Shown here in pieces: positions 1 through 8,561 of a stretch of DNA of 64,000 bases (position 1 is its first letter; every line of letters starts with the position of its first letter). The DNA comes from Gammaproteobacteria bacterium UBA5078 (GTDB taxonomy: Bacteria > Pseudomonadota > Gammaproteobacteria > Pseudomonadales > Pseudohongiellaceae), in contig DIAM01000004.1 of assembly GCA_002416505.1 (NCBI GenBank), positions 170,208 through 234,207 on the forward strand. Direction: 5' to 3'. The translations under genes and the position numbers were made by a program. The notes below the pieces were generated by a model. That model saw nothing but the letters and a program-made list of their open reading frames with translations. It had not been told where the DNA came from and made no database searches.

Positions 1-313
1 GCAGGCACTTAGGAATGGCGAGACCATTCGTGCCGAATTTTTCGTGCCAGCCCGTTTAGATACCATCAAGATTAGTATTCGCGAAACCGATGCCGAGCAG
101 TGTGCTGCCTTGGAGTCCTCTGCTCTGTGTCTGGTCGTGCGGCCCGCGGGCATTCTGCGCTTGGTTGGCTGGCTGGTAGAGCCGCTCTATCTCGCCTATG
201 AACAAGACTCGCAGCGACTGCTGATGTATCGCGGAATCAGCAATCTACTCGATGAAAACGGCCAATCGCAGAATGTGGTGATACGCTATCGATACTCCAA
301 TACCGCCGGCTAG
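1..313 (+). CDS. Hypothetical protein, C-terminal fragment (cut by left window edge)
   Basis: The reading frame is open from base 2 and continues upstream of the first in-frame GTG at 44, so the gene starts outside the window; about 103 codons are visible, ending in TAG at 311-313. The visible part is mixed hydrophobic/charged with no motif I recognise and ends in a beta-strand-like stretch (VVIRYRY). I cannot assign a function. The next gene on the same strand is the DUF2889 gene, which appears to have its own promoter in the 138 bp gap. Confidence 0.6.
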   Translation, partial: QALRNGETIRAEFFVPARLDTIKISIRETDAEQCAALESSALCLVVRPAGILRLVGWLVEPLYLAYEQDSQRLLMYRGISNLLDENGQSQNVVIRYRYSNTAG

Positions 314-324
314 GCACCCATAAA

Positions 325-354
325 TTACCACTGCCTGTAAAACCGGGATATAAT
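325..354 (+). promoter_or_regulatory. Candidate sigma-70 promoter for the DUF2889 gene
   Basis: TTACCA (325-330) and a perfect TATAAT (349-354) are separated by 18 bp, in the gap between the left-edge gene and the ATG at 452. The predicted leader is about 90 nt. The -10 is perfect and the -35 matches 4 of 6 positions. Confidence 0.45.
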
Positions 355-451
355 CCGCGCTCCCCGAGCGTGGTGCTTAGAGACGCCACGTTGCCACGGT
401 ATTGTAAGCTGCAGGTCCACGGATTCGGCACTGCGCCTTGAGGTCTACGCT

Positions 452-1015
452 ATGCCCCTTTCAGCACCCGCGCCACGGGCGCATATCCATACGCGCGCCA
501 TTAGTTTTACTGGCTTCGAGCGCGAAGATGGCCTGTTCGATATTGAAGCCCACATGACCGACACTAAGTCCTACCCCTTCGGCAACGACTGGCGCGGACA
601 GATAAACCCTGGCGAGGCACTACACGAGATGCTCGTGCGTGTCACAGTCGACGCTCAGTTCGTTGTGCAGCAAGTTGAGGCAAGCACCGAGAACAGCCCG
701 TTTCAGATGTGCCCCGACATCACACCTAATTATGCGGCACTAGTCGGTTTGAAAATGGGACGCGGTTGGCGAGAGGGTATTCGTGAGCGCGTGGGGGGCG
801 TTGCTGGATGCACGCACATTACCGAGCTGCTCTATTCGATGGCGACGGTAGCATTTCAGACTATCACTCCGCTGCGCAAGCATCGTGACAATCGACCCGA
901 CTCTGACATGAGTCATCTGGGCAAGAAGCCCGTCGTCCTCAATACCTGCCACGCCTGGGCGGATGATTCACCCGTAGTAAAGGCCAATGTTCCTACGTTC
1001 TATACTGGCAAGTAG
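452..1015 (+). CDS. DUF2889 domain-containing protein
   Basis: A 187-residue soluble protein with no signal peptide. It resembles the DUF2889 family, which I recognise from the early 'GFEREDGLFDIEAHMTD' segment, the 'DWRGQINPGE' stretch and the later 'ENSPFQMCPDITPNY' and 'GWREGIRERVGG' stretches; the domain fills nearly the whole protein. Biochemical function is unknown for the family. The ATG at 452 is preceded by GAGG at 440-443 with good spacing. The gene converges on the histidine kinase gene with only 4 bp between stops, so nothing suggests a shared operon. Confidence 0.8.
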   Translation: MPLSAPAPRAHIHTRAISFTGFEREDGLFDIEAHMTDTKSYPFGNDWRGQINPGEALHEMLVRVTVDAQFVVQQVEASTENSPFQMCPDITPNYAALVGLKMGRGWREGIRERVGGVAGCTHITELLYSMATVAFQTITPLRKHRDNRPDSDMSHLGKKPVVLNTCHAWADDSPVVKANVPTFYTGK

Positions 1016-1019
1016 CCGC

Positions 1020-3218
1020 CTATTCCTCCAATAAGGGAATCGCCATAGTGATGGCGACTCCCTCGACATCGCGCAGATTCTCTGCGCGAATCTGCCCCTG
1101 GTGGAATTCAGCTACTAGGCGGGCAATGTGTAAGCCAATACCTAGATGGGGCTGCCTTTGTTTCTCTTGTGGCCGCACCGAGATCATGGAGTCGAATAAC
1201 CTGCCCTTCATCTCCTCAGGCAGATACGGCCCAAAATTAGAGACTCTCACTACCGCCGTATCCCGCACTATTTTGCAGAAGATCGTGATCGGTTTATCGG
1301 CATAGGTAAACTCCACTGCGTTTGCGATCAGCTTGTCCATCAACTGCGCAATATACTCCGGAACGCCAGAGATGATCACCGGCCCTTCTATATCCGAGAT
1401 AAGGCTTACCTCCGGATAGGCAAGTCGATAGCCCTCGACACAACCGTTGATTACCTTGGCCAGATCCATGCGCTCCTTCTCGGAGCTCTGCAGCATCTGC
1501 TCGAGGCGCGTCGCCTCACTCATATTCGTAAGGATTAGGTTGAGGCGGTTGATCCCCTCCTCTGCCCTTTGAATATAGATCTCCGACTCCTTGCCCTGAG
1601 ACACCATGCCCAGATTCTCGAGCGAAGAACGCACCACCGTCACCGGTGTGCGCAGCTCGTGAGATAGGCGCGAAGACATGTGCTCCAGATAGGTGGTGTA
1701 TTGAGACAGGCGTTCTACTATGCTCGAAAAACTGCGCGACAGATCGCCAATCTCATCCGAGCTGGTACTCGCAACTAGGTTATTCCTGAGCCGGCCATTG
1801 TCATCGATAATATTCTCGGCCTGATTGCGCAAGTCGCGGATGCGCGTGGAGATCCGCGAGGCGAACGCGAATAGCCCGAAGGAGATGACGAGCATGACCC
1901 CCAGTATGGTATTGAACAGCGTCTCGAGCGCTTGGTTGCGGAAAGTCCGTATGCCATTCATGTTCTGATCGACAATGACCGCTCCCATCACCTCGTCGTC
2001 GGCAACGATGGGATGTGCCGCCTCGAGAATCCGCGTCTGCGAATCGGGAATGGTGCGAAACTGTGTCTGTGGCGCACCTGCCAATGCCGAATCGATATGG
2101 GAACCCTCGGCGGTGCCACCTGCATAGAGCTCATCGATGAAGTCGTTGGAGGGCTTCGTGAGGAGCCTGTAGTAAAGGGGATGCAGCAGATTATCCTCAA
2201 AGAACAACCAATATTTGTTTACGGGCGAACTCAGGGGGTCGGAGCTCAACGCCAGCCCTGTTGCCGACTGAATGTCACCGACGCTGAGCAGAATGCGGCC
2301 CGCACGATCGATAACCTGAATGCGCGAATTGGTATGCCCCATGCCCTCTACGATGCGGTCGATCTCTGGCGTAGGGCGACGCAGGAAGCCGAGGCGCTCG
2401 CGGTCGTTCACGTCGGAGGTGGCGATCACCGAGCTTACCTCGCGACCCTCCGGGTCATCGACGTCGTACAGTGCAAACCCTATTTGGTCGCCCAACATCG
2501 TGAGGGGCAGGCGCAGCTCGATCTCATAGCCATCGGGCACCTCATACCATTGGCCCGCAATACGCTCTTCGTGCTGCAGCGCTGCGACATCGCGAAGATC
2601 GTCGCCCACCTCGTAGGCGTAGAGGAACTCTGGGCCACGCGGGGCGACCACATAGCGTTTGAACTCGCCTTCGCGCGTTACCAAGGAGATTTGCAGGAAG
2701 TCGCTGCGGTTGACGCTCAAGCTATCGGCGCTGCGATAAATGATCTTATCGTCCACCACTTTGACATAGGCGTAGAGGAAGCGGTTGAACTCGCCTACCA
2801 GCAGCTTGAAATTCAGGGAGTCGTCGTAGTGATAGTAACGTGCGAAGGGACTATGGGGATTGAGCTCGGTACCGATGGTGTCGTCTTTGCCGTAGGAGAG
2901 CTCGTAACGCTGATAGTCCTGCCAGTCCACCAGCGTGTTGTCGTCCAAAGCCAGGGGGTAGAACACCGGGTAGACATAGAGATCGTTAGTCTGCCGCGCC
3001 GGGCTGTAGCTGCCCTCGTCGAATAATTCGGGACGCTCGTTCAAGGCCGTCGCGAGGGCGCGCGCAGTGCCCAGCACGGTCTCTTCCTGACCTCGGCGCA
3101 GATACTCTTCCATCTCGAGGATATATTGATAGCCGAGCCAAGGGATAATAAGAAGAAAACTGGACAGAAATACCAGTTTGAAGCGGATGCCGAAGGGGTT
3201 TTTCAAATACCGATTCAT
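1020..3218 (-). CDS. pdsS: Sensor histidine kinase, proteobacterial dedicated sortase system type
   Basis: A 732-residue membrane histidine kinase. TM1 lies at about residues 13-31, a long periplasmic sensor region runs to about 430, TM2 is at about 434-456, and HAMP-like residues follow. The phospho-acceptor His is at about 519 in SHELRTPVTVVRSSLENL, and the C-terminal ATPase has an N-box around 'LIANAVEF' and a G-box 'LGIGLHIARLVAEF'. Length, the big sensor region and the partner regulator match the family of kinases dedicated to a marine-type sortase (as I recall it, TIGR03785). Its ATG (3216-3218) overlaps the regulator stop by one base (TAATG), so the two are translationally coupled. No sortase or sortase target lies in this window. 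Assignment as a histidine kinase is certain; the sortase-system subfamily is likely. Confidence 0.85.
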   Translation of the reverse strand: MNRYLKNPFGIRFKLVFLSSFLLIIPWLGYQYILEMEEYLRRGQEETVLGTARALATALNERPELFDEGSYSPARQTNDLYVYPVFYPLALDDNTLVDWQDYQRYELSYGKDDTIGTELNPHSPFARYYHYDDSLNFKLLVGEFNRFLYAYVKVVDDKIIYRSADSLSVNRSDFLQISLVTREGEFKRYVVAPRGPEFLYAYEVGDDLRDVAALQHEERIAGQWYEVPDGYEIELRLPLTMLGDQIGFALYDVDDPEGREVSSVIATSDVNDRERLGFLRRPTPEIDRIVEGMGHTNSRIQVIDRAGRILLSVGDIQSATGLALSSDPLSSPVNKYWLFFEDNLLHPLYYRLLTKPSNDFIDELYAGGTAEGSHIDSALAGAPQTQFRTIPDSQTRILEAAHPIVADDEVMGAVIVDQNMNGIRTFRNQALETLFNTILGVMLVISFGLFAFASRISTRIRDLRNQAENIIDDNGRLRNNLVASTSSDEIGDLSRSFSSIVERLSQYTTYLEHMSSRLSHELRTPVTVVRSSLENLGMVSQGKESEIYIQRAEEGINRLNLILTNMSEATRLEQMLQSSEKERMDLAKVINGCVEGYRLAYPEVSLISDIEGPVIISGVPEYIAQLMDKLIANAVEFTYADKPITIFCKIVRDTAVVRVSNFGPYLPEEMKGRLFDSMISVRPQEKQRQPHLGIGLHIARLVAEFHQGQIRAENLRDVEGVAITMAIPLLEE

Positions 3219-3934
3219 TATGTGTCAGTAGCGCCTGCATTATTCTGGGTATTCCAACGGTAACCCATGCCATAGACGGTCTCGATGCAGTCGAAGGACT
3301 CGTCGACCATCATGAACTTCTTGCGGATTCGCTTCACATGGGACGTGATGGTGCTGCCGTCTACAAAGATCTTAGACTCTTGCATCAGGACCTGGCGGCT
3401 CTTTACATGACCCGGGAATTTGACCAAGGCATGCACCATCCAGAATTCGGTAACGGTCAGCGGCACTGGAATGCTGTCCCATTGAATGGTCAGACGGCCG
3501 ATATCGAGCGTCAGCTTATCGCGCTGCAGCAGATTCTCTGGAGAGGTTGGCTGATCGAGCACATCTAGGCGTCTGAACAGCGCGGCTATGCGCGCCGAGA
3601 GATGGGGCAGGCTAATATCCTTGGTGAGATAGTCATCTGCGCCCATGCGCAGGCCACTGACGGTATCGAAGTCATTGTCCCGTGCGGTGAGGAAGATGAT
3701 TGGCAGCGTCTCTGACATAGAGCGCAGCGACTGGCAGAGAGTGAAGCCGCCATCGATCTCGTTCTCCAAACCGATGTCGATGATGGCCAGATTGGGCAGA
3801 CGAATGTCGAAGGAGCGCATGGCATCCTTGCGATTGGAGAAGGTCTGCACCTCGTAGCCTTGCTTGCGCAAGACATCGGCGTAATTTTCGCGGATTGCCG
3901 CCTCGTCCTCTACTATCGCAATTCGTCTCGCCAT
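3218..3934 (-). CDS. pdsR: Response regulator, proteobacterial dedicated sortase system type
   Basis: A 238-residue OmpR/PhoB-class regulator. The receiver domain has the acidic pair ED at residues 10-11, phospho-acceptor Asp at about 53 in 'AIIDIGLE', Thr in 'IIFLTARD' and Lys in 'LTKDISLPH'. A winged-helix DNA-binding domain occupies about 140-230, ending in 'CIETVYGMGYRW'. The 'FDTVSGLRMGADDYLTKDIS' stretch is typical of the sortase-dedicated regulators (TIGR03787 from memory). It is the first gene of the two-gene operon and should receive phosphate from the kinase. Likely targets are envelope or sortase genes not visible here. Confidence 0.85.
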   Translation of the reverse strand: MARRIAIVEDEAAIRENYADVLRKQGYEVQTFSNRKDAMRSFDIRLPNLAIIDIGLENEIDGGFTLCQSLRSMSETLPIIFLTARDNDFDTVSGLRMGADDYLTKDISLPHLSARIAALFRRLDVLDQPTSPENLLQRDKLTLDIGRLTIQWDSIPVPLTVTEFWMVHALVKFPGHVKSRQVLMQESKIFVDGSTITSHVKRIRKKFMMVDESFDCIETVYGMGYRWNTQNNAGATDT

Positions 3935-4295
3935 AATCTTCTTTACTCATCTCTGGTGGCTACGCCGTGACAGAAAAACCCCACGCCACGCGGCGCTAAG
4001 ACACCGGAACTATACAGTATTTAGAGGGTAAACGTGAACGGCCCACGGCGGCTGGGTAGTAGGCAAACCCCTTGCCTTATTTTTGCCATATTCGGTCAGC
4101 GTCTAGCCCCAATTCACGCCTCTGAACGTAATAAAGACGGTGTTTAATCCTTGTATCCAATATGTTTTAAGAACAGCGGCAGTTTCGATAGGGACGTCTC
4201 GGAACTTTCTTCGAAAATACTTCACTAAATCAAGAAGGAACACAGAAGAGGCCCTCCTCTTCACGCGTAGTTGTTTATTCAGCGGAGAGTTTCTC
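3935..4295. other. 361-bp divergent intergenic region between pdsR and a GST gene
   Basis: No gene is supported here. It holds a weak candidate pdsR promoter and a short hairpin AGGCAA(4061-4066)/TTGCCT(4072-4077) followed by TATTTTT, which looks like a weak terminator or attenuator on the + strand. The GST frame is open upstream to 4140, but that stretch lacks a start with a ribosome-binding site and looks non-coding. Confidence 0.4.
4009..4038 (-). promoter_or_regulatory. Candidate promoter for pdsR-pdsS
   Basis: On the minus strand TTCACG (complement of 4033-4038) and TATAGT (complement of 4009-4014) are 18 bp apart, about 75 bp upstream of the regulator ATG. The -35 matches 4 of 6 consensus positions and the -10 matches 5 of 6. 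This is only a candidate. Confidence 0.3.
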
Positions 4296-4958
4296 ATGAG
4301 TCACGCAAAATTAGTCATCGGCAATAAGAACTATTCCTCTTGGTCTATGCGGCCCTGGCTGCTCCTAAAGGCCTTCGATATCCCGTTCGACGAGATCAAT
4401 ATCGCGTTGTATCAAGACAACACGGCAGAAAAACTAGGCCCATACTCCCCGTCCCTGAAAGTGCCCGCGTTCCTGCACAGCGAAACAACCGTGTGGGACT
4501 CGCTCGCGATCTGCGAATATATCTCCGAGCAGCTGTTGGAAGGGCGAGGCTGGCCGATCAATCCGAAGAAGCGCGCTAGCGCACGATCGGTTTGCGCGGA
4601 AATGCATGCGGAGTTCCCCTTCCTGAAGAAAGAGTGGCCGATGAACTGCAAAGCCTCGGTCGATCTGTTCGTATCGGAAAAGCTGGAAGAGGAGATCGCG
4701 CGCATTGACGCAATCTGGAGCTGCTGTCGTCGTAAATACGGCGCGGGTGGGGACTATCTGTTCGGCAAATTCTCAATCGCGGACTGCATGTTCGCGCCAA
4801 TGGCGATCTGCTTCCGCTCCTATGGTGCAAAACTGAGCATGGAAGCACAACGCTATGCCGACACCCTACTGGCCAACCCACACATCCAAGACTGGATAAA
4901 ACAGGGCCGCGCCGAAGAAGAGTCCGTCTCGATGAGCAACGTCAGCAATATGTTCTGA
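4296..4958 (+). CDS. Glutathione S-transferase family protein
   Basis: A 220-residue protein. The N-terminal thioredoxin-like domain opens with 'LVIGNKNYSSWSMRPWLLLK', and the Ser pair plus Arg sit where the glutathione-activating residue of bacterial GSTs lies. 'VPAF' supplies the cis-Pro and 'WDSLAICEYISEQ' the glutamate/serine glutathione-binding segment. The helical C-terminal domain covers about 90-215. ATG 4296 is chosen because GGAGAG lies just upstream and because homologues start here. The usual reaction would be glutathione conjugation or reduction of electrophiles, but the substrate is unknown. A paralogue with almost the same N-terminus is encoded at 17684-18364. Confidence 0.85.
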   Translation: MSHAKLVIGNKNYSSWSMRPWLLLKAFDIPFDEINIALYQDNTAEKLGPYSPSLKVPAFLHSETTVWDSLAICEYISEQLLEGRGWPINPKKRASARSVCAEMHAEFPFLKKEWPMNCKASVDLFVSEKLEEEIARIDAIWSCCRRKYGAGGDYLFGKFSIADCMFAPMAICFRSYGAKLSMEAQRYADTLLANPHIQDWIKQGRAEEESVSMSNVSNMF

Positions 4959-5001
4959 CGGTTGCGAACAATTTGAATTAGCAGATTGTGCGCTGTAATA
5001 C

Positions 5002-5040
5002 GTGTCGGGGACCGAAGTGAGTTTCTGGACACGCCAAACA
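5002..5040 (-). repeat. Degenerate half copy of the dispersed hairpin repeat
   Basis: GTGTCGGGGACC...TTTCTGGACACGCCAAAC resembles the left half, on the + strand, of the repeat copy at 10141-10250 (GTCGCCGGGTATAGGGGTTC then AGGACACGCCAAAA). No matching second half follows, so it looks like a decayed remnant next to the full copy at 5097-5216. Confidence 0.35.
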
Positions 5041-5096
5041 GCGATGGCATTTCTTTATCGAACGAAGCTAAATACACAGACGCTTACACAAAACGA

Positions 5097-5216
5097 GAGC
5101 CGCGGTGCGGGATGGGTAGTGCGGGAGCGTCGGGCGCCAGGACGGCGCACGTCGAGCCTTCACAAGGACGTGAGTAGTTTGGCGTCTCCAGCAATGCCCA
5201 TCCCGCCACGTGGCTC
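5097..5216 (+). repeat. Dispersed hairpin repeat, copy 1
   Basis: A 120-bp element between the GST and aroF genes. Imperfect outer arms GAGCCGCGGTGCGGGATGGG and CCCATCCCGCCACGTGGCTC are inverted repeats. The inner part carries the short hairpin GCGCCAGGACGGCGC and a second one in CTTCACAAGGACGTGAG. The inner part 'CGTCGGGCGCCAGGACGGCG' aligns with 'CGTCGGGTCGCCAGGGATGG' of copy 3. It shows open frames in several directions, which I regard as spurious. The rest of the 313-bp gap (4959-5271) holds only the half copy and no gene. Confidence 0.75.
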
Positions 5217-5271
5217 GACTAACAGAGTGCAGAAAAACGCAAGACTACCCGCGGACAGAACAACGATTAGA

Positions 5272-6354
5272 TCAAGACTTAGCGTTACGCGTCGGCAATA
5301 CAGCGCGCAGCTTGTTTGCCATCTCCACTATGCTCTTCTCAGTCTCATCCCAATCGATACACGCATCGGTGACCGACACGCCATATTTCAATTGCGATAA
5401 ATCTTTCGGGATACTCTGATTTCCGAAGTTGATATTACTCTCGAGCATCACTCCGATTATAGACTCATTGCCGTCCAAGATCTGATTCGAAACGTCTTTG
5501 AGTACTAGGGACTGAATAGTAGGATCCTTATTCGAATTCGCATGGCTGCAATCGATCATGATGTTGCTACTGACCTTGCCTTTCTGGAGAGCTGCTTCGC
5601 ACTGAGCCACATGCACCGAATCGTAGTTGGGACCAGAGGCACCACCACGCAACACCACGTGCGCATAAGGGTTGCCCTTCGTCGTCACGACCGACACCTG
5701 CCCCTGCCCATTGATGCCCAGGAAGCGATGTGGACTACTCACTGACTGCATCGCGTTGATCGCCACAGTCAGGCCACCATCCGTGCCGTTCTTGAAGCCG
5801 ACCGCGGACGATAAGCCGCTCGACATCTCACGGTGAGTTTGCGATTCGGTCGTGCGCGCGCCGATCGCCGACCACGCGATTATGTCTTGTAGATACTGTG
5901 GAGAGATAGGGTCGAGCGCCTCCGTAGAGGTGGGTAGGCCCATGGACGCGATATCCAATAGCAATTTGCGCCCCTTGAACAAGCCCTCTTCTATTTTGAA
6001 CGTATCGTCCATATAGGGGTCATTGATCAAGCCCTTCCAACCTACCGAGGTACGAGGCTTCTCGAAATAGACGCGCATGACTAGGTACAGAGTGTCCTGC
6101 ACTTTCTCGGCGAGTTTCTTGAGTCGGCCCGCATATTCCATGGCAGCATCCACATCGTGGATTGAGCAAGGCCCGATCACGACGAAAAGACGCGGGTCTT
6201 TTCGGTCGAGAATATTGAAGATGGTCTGTCGCGCATTCTGAACCGACTCTAAGGCCGCTCCCTCTAATGGCAGTTGTTTCTTCAACTGTTCCGGTGTCAT
6301 CAAGGCCTCATTGGAGGCGATGTTTAAATCATCTAGGCGTGTGTTCGACATCAT
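5272..6354 (-). CDS. aroF: 3-deoxy-7-phosphoheptulonate (DAHP) synthase, class I
   Basis: A 360-residue enzyme that condenses phosphoenolpyruvate and erythrose 4-phosphate, the first step of the shikimate pathway to aromatic amino acids; cytosolic. Family motifs are plain: 'VVIGPCSIHD', 'VMRVYFEKPRTSVGWKGLIN', 'IGARTTESQTHRE', 'VGFKNGTDG', 'VLRGG', 'MIDCSHANSNKD' and 'YGVSVTDACIDW'. 'STEALDP' and 'LMTPEQL' resemble the tyrosine-sensitive AroF type more than AroG or AroH, so the symbol is a best guess among isozymes. Two adjacent ATGs (6354, 6351) can serve as start. It lies 49 bp downstream of thiC on the same strand and may be read through from it. Confidence 0.92.
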   Translation of the reverse strand: MMSNTRLDDLNIASNEALMTPEQLKKQLPLEGAALESVQNARQTIFNILDRKDPRLFVVIGPCSIHDVDAAMEYAGRLKKLAEKVQDTLYLVMRVYFEKPRTSVGWKGLINDPYMDDTFKIEEGLFKGRKLLLDIASMGLPTSTEALDPISPQYLQDIIAWSAIGARTTESQTHREMSSGLSSAVGFKNGTDGGLTVAINAMQSVSSPHRFLGINGQGQVSVVTTKGNPYAHVVLRGGASGPNYDSVHVAQCEAALQKGKVSSNIMIDCSHANSNKDPTIQSLVLKDVSNQILDGNESIIGVMLESNINFGNQSIPKDLSQLKYGVSVTDACIDWDETEKSIVEMANKLRAVLPTRNAKS

Positions 6355-6403
6355 TTTCTCTCGCTACTGTGAGCGGGCGCAGTGGCCCTTCGATTCGTCA
6401 ATA

Positions 6404-8287
6404 TTAGACGTTGCGATAAAGTTCTCGACCGGTTTTATTATACGTGTCTGCCATCTCTTCCATGCCAGAGGTCAGCGCCTTATCTACGTCCGCTATCTCT
6501 TTGGCCGCCGCATACTCGCGCACTTCCTGACTAATCTTCATTGAACAGAATTTTGGCCCACACATCGAGCAAAAGTGTGCGACCTTGCCCGATTGCTTGG
6601 GCAGTGTCTCGTCGTGGAAGCTGCGCGCCGTATCTGGATCCAAGGCGAGATTGAACTGGTCGTCCCAACGGAACTCGAAACGAGCCTTCGAGAGCGCATT
6701 GTCGCGCAGCTGCGCACCAGGATGTCCCTTGGCAAGATCCGCCGCATGCGCGGCGATCTTATAGGCGATGAGGCCATCCTTGACGTCTTGCTTGTTCGGC
6801 AGCCCAAGGTGTTCCTTCGGCGTGACATAACACAGCATCGCACAGCCGAACCAGCCGATCATCGCCGCACCGATGCCGGAGGTGATGTGGTCATAGCCAG
6901 GCGCGATGTCCGTAGTCAGCGGACCAAGCGTATAGAAAGGCGCCTCACCGCACACTTCAAGCTGAAGATCCATATTCTCTTTGATCATGTGCATAGGCAC
7001 GTGGCCAGGCCCTTCGATCATGCACTGCACGTCATGCTTCCACGCGATCTTGGTCAGCTCACCTAGGGTTTCGAGTTCGCCGAACTGTGCCGCATCGTTG
7101 GCATCCGCGATAGAGCCAGGACGCAGGCCATCGCCAAGCGAGAAAGACACATCATAGGCCTTCATGATCTCGCAGATATCTTCGAAATGCGTGTAGAGGA
7201 AGTTCTCCTTGTGATGAGCAAGACACCACTTCGCCATGATCGAGCCACCGCGTGACACGATACCCGTGACGCGCTTCGCCGTCATCGGCACATAGCGCAG
7301 CAACACGCCGGCATGAATCGTGAAATAGTCCACGCCCTGCTCAGCTTGCTCGATCAGGGTGTCACGGAAGATCTCCCACGTCAGGTCCTCGGCAACGCCG
7401 TCGACCTTCTCTAGCGCCTGATAGATCGGCACCGTGCCGATAGGCAGCATGGAGTTGCGAATGATCCACTCGCGGGTCTCATGAATATTCTTGCCGGTAG
7501 ACAGGTCCATCACCGTGTCGGCGCCCCAATGGGCAGACCAGGTCAGCTTCTCAACCTCCTCGTCGATCGACGAGCTAAGAGCCGAGTTGCCGATGTTGGC
7601 ATTGATCTTCACGAGGAAGTTGCGGCCGATGATCATCGGCTCGATCTCGGGGTGATTGATATTCAAGGGAATAATGGCACGGCCACGGGCAACCTCGGAG
7701 CGAACGAACTCCGGCGTGATCTCTTTAGGCAGTGAGGCGCCGAATGACTCGCCCGGATGTTGGCCGCTCAACTCGGCTTGCTCGCGAGCCTGCATATAGC
7801 TCATGTTCTCGCGGATAGCGATGTATTCCATCTCGGGTGTAATGATGCCCTGACGCGCATAATGTAGTTGCGTGACATTGCGGCCCGCCTTAGCGCGGCG
7901 CGGCACGCGAAGATGTTCGAAACGCAGGTGCTCGGTGCGCAGATCGGCCTGCCGCTGCTTGCCGAAGGTCGAGCTTACGCCGGGCAGTACTTCGGTGTCG
8001 TCGCGCTCTTCGATCCACGCGGCACGGATCGCAGGGAGCCCCGCACGCAGGTCGACCTTCGCGGATGTATCCGAGTAGAGGCCAGAGGTATCGTAGACTC
8101 GCAATGGCGCATTGGGCTCATTGCCTTTCTCGGTTAGCGTATCGGAAAGCTTGATTTCGCGCATTGGCACGAGCAGATCCGAACGGCTTCCCTGCACATA
8201 GACCTTGCTGGAATTGGTGAACTGGTACTTGGTGCTGTCATCCAGACGGGTGATCTTGTCGAGAAATTGTTCTGAATTAGTGCTCAT
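6404..8287 (-). CDS. thiC: Phosphomethylpyrimidine synthase ThiC
   Basis: A 627-residue radical-SAM enzyme that rearranges aminoimidazole ribotide to hydroxymethylpyrimidine phosphate for thiamine synthesis. The C-terminal cluster-binding motif CX2CX4C is at about residues 573-581 (CSMCGPKFC). Other hallmarks are 'GADTVMDLSTG', 'SRGGSIMAKW', 'SLGDGLRPGS', 'EGPGHVPMH' and 'GPLTTDIAPGYDH'. Full length for the family. ATG 8287 follows AGGAAG at good spacing. A good promoter lies upstream, but I find no thiamine-pyrophosphate riboswitch in the leader. tolC is transcribed divergently. Confidence 0.97.
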   Translation of the reverse strand: MSTNSEQFLDKITRLDDSTKYQFTNSSKVYVQGSRSDLLVPMREIKLSDTLTEKGNEPNAPLRVYDTSGLYSDTSAKVDLRAGLPAIRAAWIEERDDTEVLPGVSSTFGKQRQADLRTEHLRFEHLRVPRRAKAGRNVTQLHYARQGIITPEMEYIAIRENMSYMQAREQAELSGQHPGESFGASLPKEITPEFVRSEVARGRAIIPLNINHPEIEPMIIGRNFLVKINANIGNSALSSSIDEEVEKLTWSAHWGADTVMDLSTGKNIHETREWIIRNSMLPIGTVPIYQALEKVDGVAEDLTWEIFRDTLIEQAEQGVDYFTIHAGVLLRYVPMTAKRVTGIVSRGGSIMAKWCLAHHKENFLYTHFEDICEIMKAYDVSFSLGDGLRPGSIADANDAAQFGELETLGELTKIAWKHDVQCMIEGPGHVPMHMIKENMDLQLEVCGEAPFYTLGPLTTDIAPGYDHITSGIGAAMIGWFGCAMLCYVTPKEHLGLPNKQDVKDGLIAYKIAAHAADLAKGHPGAQLRDNALSKARFEFRWDDQFNLALDPDTARSFHDETLPKQSGKVAHFCSMCGPKFCSMKISQEVREYAAAKEIADVDKALTSGMEEMADTYNKTGRELYRNV

Positions 8288-8381
8288 TGGAACTTCCTAT
8301 ATTACCGGTGCCAGGCTGCTGAGAATGACGCCAAGGGCTCTAGGCGCGGGCCGGGCGCTGAGGGTTTTCGGGCTGGCCTGC

Positions 8382-8410
8382 ATTATGCCTCAATCGAACA
8401 TGAGTGTCAC
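8382..8410 (-). promoter_or_regulatory. Candidate sigma-70 promoter of thiC
   Basis: Minus strand: GTGACA (complement of 8405-8410) and CATAAT (complement of 8382-8387) with a 17-bp spacer, each matching the consensus at 5 of 6 positions. The leader to the ATG would be about 88 nt. It contains neither the CUGAGA nor the GAACCUGAU element of a THI-box. Confidence 0.55.
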
Positions 8411-8532
8411 AAGCCCCAGACCACGGCGAGCGAAGAAAAATAAGCTCATTGAAACCGAATCCCACGACTTGAGCGTATAAGTCCGAGCCTGTTCGTAAAA
8501 AGACCAAATGAGGTGCCAACGGGTTGCTTGGT

Positions 8533-8561
8533 TTGTCACCAATAGTGACACTGTGTAGAAT
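8533..8561 (+). promoter_or_regulatory. tolC promoter with a palindromic operator in its spacer
   Basis: TTGTCA (8533-8538) and TAGAAT (8556-8561) are separated by exactly 17 bp; each matches the consensus at 5 of 6 positions. A perfect inverted repeat TGTCAC(8534-8539)-CAATA-GTGACA(8545-8550) overlaps the -35 and fills most of the spacer, where a repressor would block polymerase. The leader to the tolC ATG is about 125 nt. The 405-bp region 8288-8692 otherwise holds only the thiC promoter and no gene I can support. Confidence 0.55.

Noticed and set aside
1932..3026. A 364-codon open frame on the + strand
   Set aside because: It is fully antisense to the histidine kinase gene, has no ribosome site and no recognisable domain.
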